A DNA stretch of 64,000 bases from Candidatus Obscuribacterales bacterium (lineage in GTDB: Bacteria; Cyanobacteriota; Vampirovibrionia; Obscuribacterales; Obscuribacteraceae). The position numbers were made by a program, and so were the translations under genes. The DNA lies in contig JAKFUT010000092.1 in the NCBI GenBank assembly GCA_021732565.1, positions 1 to 64,000 on the forward strand, read 5' to 3'. The notes below the pieces were generated by a model. That model searched no databases, was not told the origin of the DNA, and worked only from the letters and a program-made list of their open reading frames with translations. Within the stretch, counting starts at the first letter, position 1. Every line of letters begins with the position of its first letter. Shown in pieces: positions 36,813 through 44,284 of this stretch.

Positions 36813-39800
36813 TTACTCGATAACAACAATCGGTAACCCAAGGTCTTTGATTTGCGACCATAGTGGTCGTGGAACAACGAGTGATCCTTGCCCTGCAGTT
36901 GCTTTCAGCCAACTGGGACTTTCACCGCTGCCGGTTAGTGCTGCCGGATTGCCAAGACCTTCCAGGACGATTGATCGCCCTTGTCTTACAATTGCCAAAC
37001 CGGCAATGGTCGCATTGCTGATCTTGGATTCGTTGTATCCCTCGAGCGGGCTTCCGTCTCGTTCGGTAGTGAGTGCTTCTATGATTGTCTTATGGGCTCT
37101 CGCCAATGGACTGTCACTACCAGCGGTGCGATTCAATTCATCAAGGTTGTTAAAGCCGGCCAGTTGCCTTCGCACTTCATTGAGCGCTGTAAGCGGATCT
37201 GTGCCGAAGCCCAGTTTCTGAAGCTTCCCACCAACTTCCACAGCTAGTTCCCGACCACCTTGCGCAGCCCAAGATCTGGCTAAACGAACATGTCCGTGCC
37301 AACCCACTCCGCTGCCCGAGTAGGTCGAATCTCGTGATGCCTGTGCCGTTGACTCAAAGGGCCCTTTCAAAATTGGAAACATACTGTTCCCATTGTCAAA
37401 CAGAAGTCCATGTCCCGGTCTGATAATGGAGACGGAAGCAGAGAATTCAGGCGATTCAACAAGCGATCTCTGACGGAAGAAACTAAGTAGATCCGGTGTA
37501 GTGTGAGCATAAAGTACGTAGTCACCGGCAACAACCATTGTAAATCGGCCCGGCAACGCAGAAGTTAAGACCGGCAAAACATGGCTACCTGACTGCGCAA
37601 CTTCTGCTGCAAGAGCTTTAGACATTGCATCAAGCTCAGTGGCAACCTCGGCCGTGAACAACTTGTCGCCATTTGCCACCGCGCGAATATCGGCTTTATT
37701 CATAAGGCGCAACTGTTCGACAGCATATGGATTTCTATAACGAACGGCCAATTCTCCGATGTGTTGCGCATTGGCTGCTCGATCCGCGACCGGTTCACCC
37801 GGCCTGTAACTCGCTTCGGTATGCCAGTTTATCAGTTCAGCTATGCGAGTGATTTGTTCGGGCGAATATCCAAGCGTTCCTAACACTCCGTGTGCAATGC
37901 TGGCCGATGCCTTTTCATGCCCGGGGTCGTACACCCCGGCTCGCTTGCCAGTATCATGAAGGAGCACCGCCCACAAAACATTCGTTTGAGCATGCGGGGG
38001 GAGTTTATGGAAATCGGCATCGGCTCGCAGCTTCTCGATTGCTCTTATCGTATGCGCATCAACAGGAAGGTCGTGGGCGCCAACCTGTGGTCGGCCGACA
38101 ATCCCGCCGTCGGCGTGATCTCCAAAAACACGAGGAAATAGCTTGCCCAATTCCCCACTTCCCATAAGCTGAGCGAGTTTTTGCGGTTCCAGAAAAGCTG
38201 ACTCCACTGTTGCTCGCAGTTGGCTCTGCTCCGTTTCAGAGAGATGCGTCAGCCGTGGCATTCTTAACTCGGGCAGTCGAACCATATGGGGTTCCAATAT
38301 ACGGCTGCGATGAAGGGCCGCTACTTCACGACCGGCAAAAGCACGCCAACCATAGTCGTGGCTGGCATTTGCCAATGTCTCATTCACTGGTCGCCAGACG
38401 TTCTTCTCGAAAACCGCCGGTGCTGTAGCAGTGAATCTTCCGGCCAGAGAGAATGCCAGTGAAACTCTTGGTTCGGTTGACGTGGTTGGTTGTTCTAAAA
38501 CGGCTTGTCCAAGCATTTTAGCTATTTGAACTCGTTCTCGAGCTGAGGCGGTTGTGAACATTATTCCTAAAGCATCCTGCACCATCGTGTGATCAACGGT
38601 TTCTGCACCCACCCTTCCGTCCAATGCCTTGCGCACTGCGCGGGCCAGGGAGGCCTCGTGCAGAGTGCTTACCAGCTCACTTGACTGAACAATAGAGTTC
38701 ATGTCTCCAGCGTTGCGAGCAACTGCTCTAAGAACCTCGGGCTTGGTGACTGCCAAATTCTCACCGAGAACGCGCGAAGCAACGTTACTTTGATCGAACA
38801 TAAGGCGAGATAAGAAATCGGCCGGCAACACTTCAGCCATAGCGTGGCGATGAGCGGGCTCAAGTTTCGCCCACCATCCCCGTACTGCCACTAGATCTTC
38901 ACCGCTGAGCCTTTGCACCTGGCCAAAGGTTTGAGCGATCACTTTTATTGGTTCTCCGGCTGCAGGGATTTTCTCTACAGCGTACAACGGCATCATCGAG
39001 AGCAATTCGCTGCGCAGCTGGCCTGACGAAAATTCGCCGATCTGTTTTGCTAAGAATGGAAGATGCTCAGGGGGAACATCTCTGAATACGAATGACAAAT
39101 CGCGAGAGGGAAAGTGTTTGAGAGCGTGCACCATTGCGGCTGCTCGATCACCGGGTGGCAGGCTGTGAATGTCGTTGATGAGCAAAAGTGGTTCTCTTGT
39201 CGAGGCGCTTTGTTTCCACACCTCGAGGGCGGGCGAGCCCAGCGGTTCTTGCAGTGGGCTTTCCAAAAGCGCTCGTCGTTGTGACTCAACTTCCTCAGCT
39301 TGAATCCTTGTTACTTCTCTACGGTAATTAGTCCGGTTCATCATGCCGCCGGGAATAGCGGCGATACCGTCAAGGGTGCCTTGCAGTAGAGCTCTTCTTA
39401 CGACTTCACTGTAATCAATTGACTGCCCGCCTAAGGTTTTTTGACGATTGATTTCGCCGATCGCACCAGATGTGATTCCGAAAATGCCACCATTTAGTAT
39501 GGTGGCTGTGAATGGAGAGGACGAAAGGTTACCGAAGAGTCCGTGCTGAATCAGATGCGAGCCACCGAAGATGAGTATGTCGGCTCGAATTGCATCTTTG
39601 TTACACGTCTCTTTCTTTACTTTTGACAGTCCTGCCTGAAAATCGTAGTTTCCGTCTTTGTCTATGTATGTTTGACGATTGAGCCCGGTTTCCAGTGAGC
39701 GCATGCTCATGCCCAGAAGAACACCCTTAGTTGCAGGGCTGAGGTGAAAGTAGTTAGAAGTGGCAAATATTCCGCGCAGAGCCAGCCCCTTCGCCGCGCC

Positions 39801-40130
39801 CAGACCGCCGTCCATAACCTGGTTTTCCAGGCTGTCACCCCACTTCACCGAATCTAAGACGTTCACTCCCACAGTGGCGATGACACCATATTTTCCGGGC
39901 ATGAAGAGTGCTGCCGTCTTGGCCATTCCACCGGCATAGTGGACAAATTCCTTGCGCGCGTTTTTGTTTTCAGGGCTTTCTTTCCAGACGGTGCTCAAAA
40001 GTCCGTCAATGCCGCCTTCGAGCAAGCCGGGCTTTACGGGTGGACCGTCAATGACCTCGACATTTAATTGTCCTCCGCTAAAGAGAGGACTAACAGATAA
40101 CCTGGTGGTAGATTCGAAGGATGATTTCAT
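36813..40130 (-). CDS. Large HD-domain protein, function unknown
   Basis: 1105 residues; AGGAA is 6 nt before ATG 40130. The N-terminal third (about 60-240) is Gly-rich with several hydrophobic stretches (MAKTAALFMPGKYGVIATVG, LGAAKGLALRGIFA, GGIFGITSGAIGEI) and could associate with membranes or form pores. The middle is helical. An HD phosphohydrolase-type domain lies at about 690-800: VDAHTIRAIE, LLHDTGKRAG (HD codons at 37953-37958), HEKASASIAHGVL and ELINWHTE, like the HD domain of GlnD uridylyltransferases and related enzymes. HD domains hydrolyse phosphoester bonds with metal; the substrate is unknown. The gene is convergent with the giant protein/HicB-like pair (39-nt gap) and divergent from a kinase gene, so it may belong to the same locus. 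Confidence 0.75.
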   Translation of the reverse strand: MKSSFESTTRLSVSPLFSGGQLNVEVIDGPPVKPGLLEGGIDGLLSTVWKESPENKNARKEFVHYAGGMAKTAALFMPGKYGVIATVGVNVLDSVKWGDSLENQVMDGGLGAAKGLALRGIFATSNYFHLSPATKGVLLGMSMRSLETGLNRQTYIDKDGNYDFQAGLSKVKKETCNKDAIRADILIFGGSHLIQHGLFGNLSSSPFTATILNGGIFGITSGAIGEINRQKTLGGQSIDYSEVVRRALLQGTLDGIAAIPGGMMNRTNYRREVTRIQAEEVESQRRALLESPLQEPLGSPALEVWKQSASTREPLLLINDIHSLPPGDRAAAMVHALKHFPSRDLSFVFRDVPPEHLPFLAKQIGEFSSGQLRSELLSMMPLYAVEKIPAAGEPIKVIAQTFGQVQRLSGEDLVAVRGWWAKLEPAHRHAMAEVLPADFLSRLMFDQSNVASRVLGENLAVTKPEVLRAVARNAGDMNSIVQSSELVSTLHEASLARAVRKALDGRVGAETVDHTMVQDALGIMFTTASARERVQIAKMLGQAVLEQPTTSTEPRVSLAFSLAGRFTATAPAVFEKNVWRPVNETLANASHDYGWRAFAGREVAALHRSRILEPHMVRLPELRMPRLTHLSETEQSQLRATVESAFLEPQKLAQLMGSGELGKLFPRVFGDHADGGIVGRPQVGAHDLPVDAHTIRAIEKLRADADFHKLPPHAQTNVLWAVLLHDTGKRAGVYDPGHEKASASIAHGVLGTLGYSPEQITRIAELINWHTEASYRPGEPVADRAANAQHIGELAVRYRNPYAVEQLRLMNKADIRAVANGDKLFTAEVATELDAMSKALAAEVAQSGSHVLPVLTSALPGRFTMVVAGDYVLYAHTTPDLLSFFRQRSLVESPEFSASVSIIRPGHGLLFDNGNSMFPILKGPFESTAQASRDSTYSGSGVGWHGHVRLARSWAAQGGRELAVEVGGKLQKLGFGTDPLTALNEVRRQLAGFNNLDELNRTAGSDSPLARAHKTIIEALTTERDGSPLEGYNESKISNATIAGLAIVRQGRSIVLEGLGNPAALTGSGESPSWLKATAGQGSLVVPRPLWSQIKDLGLPIVVIE

Positions 40131-40258
40131 GCGCTGTTCCTTGGTCTAGAGTATCATCGAGTAGCGCGCTGGCGCCCCGGGGGGATCACCACGACATGCG
40201 GGAAGTACCATGATGTGACGTGCGCAAGGTACAATATTTCCACGGCGGAGGAGAATGA

Positions 40259-41224
40259 ATGCAGGAGCAAATGTCTTGGGTCGGGCTGCAGGTGGGCGAT
40301 TATCTGGTCGAAGAGCAATTAGGAGAAGGGGCGTTTTCCTACGTTTACAGGGCATTTGACTTAACCGGTTTGAAGCCGGCGGTAGCAATAAAGGTTTCGA
40401 AACCGCCTGAATTTATTTCGCTAAACCGTAAAGTACGAGCAACTTCGGCTAAAGTACTGTGGTCCGGTTTCGTACAAGACGTGCATCCCGATAGCGCAAA
40501 GCTGTTGTCTATTCAAGCAAATAAACTTCGCTCATTTCAACATTCGTCTCTTCTAAAAGTGGAAACGCCAGTCACTGATAGCGGTGGCTGCTATTACATT
40601 ATGGAACTGCTCCAAGGGCAGACACTTCGCCAAATTTGGGAAACCGCTGCTGTGCCCGGCCATCTCCTTCTGAGACTCGCTGTTTCGTTATCCGAACTGA
40701 GCCACGTTCACGGTTGGGATTTTCATGGAGATCTAAAGCCCGAAAATATTTTTGTCACGGGCGATAGATTAGTTCTTCTTGATCCGGGATTCTTTGGCAA
40801 GATTCAATGCCGCGAGGGCGATCTGCAGGTGTCCGTCACTACGCCGGAATATTATCCTGATCTGCAGCCCGATGATCTGTTAGCTTTCGGAATCATAATT
40901 TGGGAAGCCGTTTGCGGTGTTCATCCGCTGTTATCGGGGCAGGATGCTGCTAACGATCTGCCTCATTCTCTTGGAGAAGATGTTCTGCAACAAATTGAGG
41001 CGCGGGAGCTAGCCGGGCGATTCGAACTTTCGCCTCTCCGCCGACTTCAGAAGCCGGAGCAGACTAAGCCGTGGCTCAATCCGCAATTGCGCAATTTGCT
41101 TCTCAAGGGACTCCGGCTCGAGGAAGAGAATGGAAAAATTCATAGGAATGAAGGCTTCAAAAGTTTTGACGAGGTCGTAAATGAGCTGTCGCCACTGCTA
41201 AATCAACTGCAATGTTCAGGGTAG
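40259..41224 (+). CDS. Small Ser/Thr kinase-like protein with HGD and DPG motifs
   Basis: 321 residues from ATG 40259, preceded by GGAGGAG 6 nt upstream. It is a soluble kinase domain with no TM. The P-loop GEGAFSYVY and the VAIK lysine (Lys45) are intact. The catalytic loop reads HGDLKPENI (Gly for the usual Arg). The magnesium motif reads LDPGFFG (DPG for DFG). The activation segment TTPEYYPD lacks the normal APE/SPE. Asp and Asn of the catalytic loop and the metal-binding Asp are kept, so activity is possible. Activation by loop phosphorylation is unlikely because RD-kinase Arg is missing. It is divergent from the HD-domain gene with a shared promoter region of 128 nt. Confidence 0.85.
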   Translation: MQEQMSWVGLQVGDYLVEEQLGEGAFSYVYRAFDLTGLKPAVAIKVSKPPEFISLNRKVRATSAKVLWSGFVQDVHPDSAKLLSIQANKLRSFQHSSLLKVETPVTDSGGCYYIMELLQGQTLRQIWETAAVPGHLLLRLAVSLSELSHVHGWDFHGDLKPENIFVTGDRLVLLDPGFFGKIQCREGDLQVSVTTPEYYPDLQPDDLLAFGIIIWEAVCGVHPLLSGQDAANDLPHSLGEDVLQQIEARELAGRFELSPLRRLQKPEQTKPWLNPQLRNLLLKGLRLEEENGKIHRNEGFKSFDEVVNELSPLLNQLQCSG

Positions 41225-41247
41225 CTGATCCAGCCAGGGCTGCACTC

Positions 41248-41547
41248 TCAAAGCAGTGATTCGTAATGCCTATCCGAGTATCCGAAGAAATTCAGTTGCT
41301 CTGGTATCAAGCCATACAACACATAGGAAAAGAAATAGCCTTCGGGAAAAAGGGCTTGCATTTGCTCAGCGGAGCCGTTTCGTAACGATGTACCAATGAA
41401 ATTGAGTTGAGGCAAGACGTCAGCTCCCAGAGCCGGCGGCAAATAATCTCGCGATGTAGGTCCATATAAGTGCAGATTCTGCACAAACAGAAAAACTGTG
41501 AAGAATAAAGCTAACGCCCCTGTCGTTAGCCTCCATGAGCGCATCAT
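41248..41547 (-). CDS. Small exported or membrane-anchored protein, unknown
   Basis: 99 residues with GGAGG 7 nt before ATG 41547. The N-terminus (RLTTGALALFFTVFLFVQNLHLYG) is a signal anchor or signal peptide. The rest is aromatic-rich with a GSAEQMQALFPEGYFFSYVLYGL stretch suggesting a folded periplasmic or membrane-surface segment. No named family recognised with confidence. It is convergent with the kinase gene (23-nt gap). Confidence 0.65.
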   Translation of the reverse strand: MMRSWRLTTGALALFFTVFLFVQNLHLYGPTSRDYLPPALGADVLPQLNFIGTSLRNGSAEQMQALFPEGYFFSYVLYGLIPEQLNFFGYSDRHYESLL

Positions 41548-41783
41548 AGTGCTGCCTCCACATGTAGCATGTGATTATATGTTTGAGGAACGCATAAGAC
41601 AACGGTCCGTCTCTTATGAGTTTCCGTCAAAGGTAAGTAAGAGATCTTTGGCTCTCGACATGACTCGGTTTTCAGATTGTTGGGCCCAATAATCCGTTTT
41701 ACTACAGCCCGACGGATACGACACCAGCTTCGCTAGACCGATTCTGTGAGGAGACATGGGAGCTTTGCGATTGAGTCTTGTGG

Positions 41784-43055
41784 CTACATCGCGGCGGTAG
41801 AATTCGACTCCAACGGAGCATGGCTTGCGCTGCGTTGTCCGCTCAGTTTGCTGTGATCGTCAATGGTTGGACACAGCGGAATTGCGAACTGATTGCTGAT
41901 GTGATCGGGGTTCTCTTTGTCCGCTGATTTTTGTTTGGCCGAAGAGAGCAATGGACACAGCGGGGCGGCAAAATGACTTTCAAGTAGAGCATGTGTTGTT
42001 TTATTCGGCAACGCATTTTCATTGCGTAAAGCAATTGGTGCCGATTTCTTCAGCGCTTCTTCGGTGAGCCAGTCTGTCACCGAATCGAGCACGACCGGTT
42101 TCAGGTAAGATGTTCCCAGCAACACGTGTCCACATTTCGGCAACAGCACGATCTTCTTGTCTAGGGACGGAAGGTTCTTAAGTATCGCATTCACTTGATG
42201 TGAACCAACAATATGGTCTAGCTCGCCTTGCACTATGAGCACGGGCAGGGATGGATCAATCTTCTTTGCTGACTCTGGTGTTCTCCGAATAAAGAAGGCT
42301 GTTTGAAGAATCTCTCGCGGAGTCAGTCTAATTCGTGAAAGAGGATCACTGATCATTTCGTTGCTAACACGTTTGTCGTCTGCTGAGTAGCGATCAATGT
42401 AGCGAGATACATCCATTAAATGATCGAGGCGCCATATTCCCTTTACGAAATCATTTGCCACCATAAAAGGATTGAAAACACACGGTCGAGTGCCGGCGCT
42501 ACAGAGAATCATTCCATCAAGCAACCCCGGGCTGCTGCCTGCTGCTCGAGTGGCGACCCCGGCGCCGACGCTCTCTCCGATGCAAAAAAGTGGTAACCCG
42601 TGATACTTCCGACGTGCTTGTTTGAAAATTGCAATTAGATCTTCAGCGCTTCTTGAATAATCGACTCTACGCTCGATGGCGGTGTTGCTGCCCGGTTTGG
42701 GGAGGTGATACCGGGCACCGTGCCCCCGCAAATCCACCGAAACCACAATAAATCCGTTTGCCACCAGGTGTTTCGCCAGGGTTTCAAAACTGCCCGAATG
42801 CTGAGTGGTGCCATGAACTGTTATGACGACTCCCTTGGCATTTTCTTTGGATATGGATCCGAAAATTCTTGGTTCAAACTGAAGTCGTTTTATCGGTTCG
42901 GCACCTTCTGCGGCCACCACCGGTGGCATAGAAAGAAGAACTGCCGTCGTTGCAATTAGCACGGCAATCAAGTTTCGCTTCTGCAAAATTTTTGCGACTG
43001 GAAAATCACCGACAGGAAAATCAATGAAGGTGCTGAACTTCAATCGTTTAAACAC
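41784..43055 (-). CDS. Exported alpha/beta hydrolase (monoacylglycerol-lipase / S33-like)
   Basis: 423 residues from GTG 43055 (GAGGT upstream). A membrane or signal segment at about 27-48 precedes the hydrolase domain (about 65-335). Visible motifs are the oxyanion region VVITVHGTTQHSG, SVDLRGHGAR, the nucleophile elbow CIGESVGAG, the acid in IVQGELDHIVG and the catalytic His in LLPKCGHVLLG. This is the lysophospholipase / serine aminopeptidase S33 group; probable activity is hydrolysis of lipid esters in the periplasm. The last about 80 residues are a low-complexity tail carrying two related units (HFAAPLCPLL, QFAIPLCPTI) not seen in typical members. It may be disordered. Confidence 0.85.
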   Translation of the reverse strand: MFKRLKFSTFIDFPVGDFPVAKILQKRNLIAVLIATTAVLLSMPPVVAAEGAEPIKRLQFEPRIFGSISKENAKGVVITVHGTTQHSGSFETLAKHLVANGFIVVSVDLRGHGARYHLPKPGSNTAIERRVDYSRSAEDLIAIFKQARRKYHGLPLFCIGESVGAGVATRAAGSSPGLLDGMILCSAGTRPCVFNPFMVANDFVKGIWRLDHLMDVSRYIDRYSADDKRVSNEMISDPLSRIRLTPREILQTAFFIRRTPESAKKIDPSLPVLIVQGELDHIVGSHQVNAILKNLPSLDKKIVLLPKCGHVLLGTSYLKPVVLDSVTDWLTEEALKKSAPIALRNENALPNKTTHALLESHFAAPLCPLLSSAKQKSADKENPDHISNQFAIPLCPTIDDHSKLSGQRSASHAPLESNSTAAM

Positions 43056-43071
43056 GTCAGACCAACCTCAA

Positions 43072-43098
43072 ACCGTGCAAACCGTGCAAGCCGTGCTT
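43072..43098. repeat. Three tandem 9-bp units (accgtgcaa type)
   Basis: Two perfect copies of accgtgcaa followed by a degenerate gccgtgctt, 17 nt upstream of the hydrolase GTG. It may be chance or a small direct-repeat operator. Confidence 0.5.
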
Positions 43099-43746
43099 GA
43101 CAAGGCGCCAGAGCGACAAGCGACGCAAACTGCGGCTTCTCTACTTTACTTTTTATACTACGTGCTAGGTTACCAGCTCGGCTTTTATTTCTATCATTAA
43201 GTTTGTGAAGAGAAGGTGTGAGTGCAGGTCTCTCTTCGCAACCGTCGTTGACAACTGTTTATCAGATTGCCGCTCAAAACAGCAAATAAAGACAATGTAA
43301 ACGATGTAACAAGTTTCTTTGAATCCTCTAACTCAAGAAACATGTGTCACTCAAAAGCGTCCGGCCGCTTCGATTGCTACACATTCATCTTCCGGTATGC
43401 ACATTGTGGTTTTCTCATAGAGACTTCTAGCGGCTTGATGCAGTTGCTCTAAGCACCCGCGAGACACCCGCTGAGCACCGCGCATAAATGTGGATGGTCA
43501 CGGATGACTAATGCGAGGCGGCGCGTCAGATCATTGGTGCGTCGTCATATGCGAAAAAAAATGCCGCTTCGTGAGGTTCTCTACTTGACCACATCGCTGC
43601 CGATATTCTTTCTCGAAAGAATGTCATTCTCGCTGTCGTCAAGCGGGGCGTGATCCGCATCTTTTTAAGACCAGCGTCTTGCCTGCATCCGTCAAAAGTT
43701 GTCTGTCTTCGACTTGCGTGTTCCCGGCAGACAGGCACGTCAAGAA
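43099..43746. other. Intergenic region, no confident gene
   Basis: About 650 nt between the hydrolase gene and the FKBP terminator. Short frames (43267-43452 plus; 43526-43738 minus) lack an SD. A plus-strand stretch around 43584-43662 reads protein-like (LLDHIAADILSRKNVILAVV) without a start and might be a relic. Confidence 0.4.
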
Positions 43747-43795
43747 GAAAGAGCAGAACTCTGCCGGTTTATGCCGCTGAGAACTCTGCTCTTTC
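43747..43795 (-). terminator. Intrinsic-type terminator of the FKBP gene
   Basis: The outer arms gaaagagcaga (43747-43757) and tctgctctttc (43785-43795) are perfect 11-bp complements. Read on the minus strand, the stem starts 18 nt beyond the FKBP stop and is followed by a moderately T-rich tail (ttcttg). Confidence 0.7.
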
Positions 43796-43812
43796 CTGAA
43801 GTCCCGGATCGA

Positions 43813-44172
43813 TTACTTGACGTCGATTAGTTCGACATCGAACACAAGGGTTGCGCCAGGGGGAATCAATCCGCCGGCTCCTCTGCTGCCATATCCCAAA
43901 TCAGCAGGGATAACCAGACGTCGCTTGCCGCCGATTTTCATGGTGGCGACTCCTTCATCCCAGCCCTTGATGACCTGACCGACGCCAATCTGGAAATTGA
44001 AAGGTTTGCCGCGGTCTACTGAGCTATCAAATTTGTTTCCGTCGGTAAGCCAGCCCGTGTAATGAACCGTCACTGTTTGTCGTGGCGAGGGACTAGCACC
44101 GTGTCCAACTACCTGATCCTCATACTGAAGTCCAGAGGGAGTCGTAACGAGATTCGCGCTGTTGATGTTCAT
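43813..44172 (-). CDS. FKBP-type peptidyl-prolyl cis-trans isomerase
   Basis: 119 residues, the length of a single minimal FKBP domain. Family signatures in order: [51 protein letters not shown] and [17 protein letters not shown]. Aromatic pocket residues (Tyr in HYTGW, the Phe in FDSS, Trp in IKGWDEG, Tyr in LGYG) are present. It catalyses cis-trans isomerisation of Xaa-Pro bonds. No signal peptide, so cytoplasmic. SD AAGGA before ATG 44172. Standalone gene with its own terminator. Confidence 0.96.
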   Translation of the reverse strand: MNINSANLVTTPSGLQYEDQVVGHGASPSPRQTVTVHYTGWLTDGNKFDSSVDRGKPFNFQIGVGQVIKGWDEGVATMKIGGKRRLVIPADLGYGSRGAGGLIPPGATLVFDVELIDVK

Positions 44173-44284
44173 AAATCTGGTCCTTTGAACGAAATAGTCG
44201 AAAATAATACCACGGGTCTGGAACTATAATGAGGCTAGTTCTGTGCGTTCGGCGCAGTAACAGTGTCTTTTACGGAGACTCGCG

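Noticed and set aside
43526-43738. 70-codon minus-strand basic ORF
   Set aside because: No SD, no family resemblance, and a more protein-like frame on the other strand lacks a start; left as intergenic.
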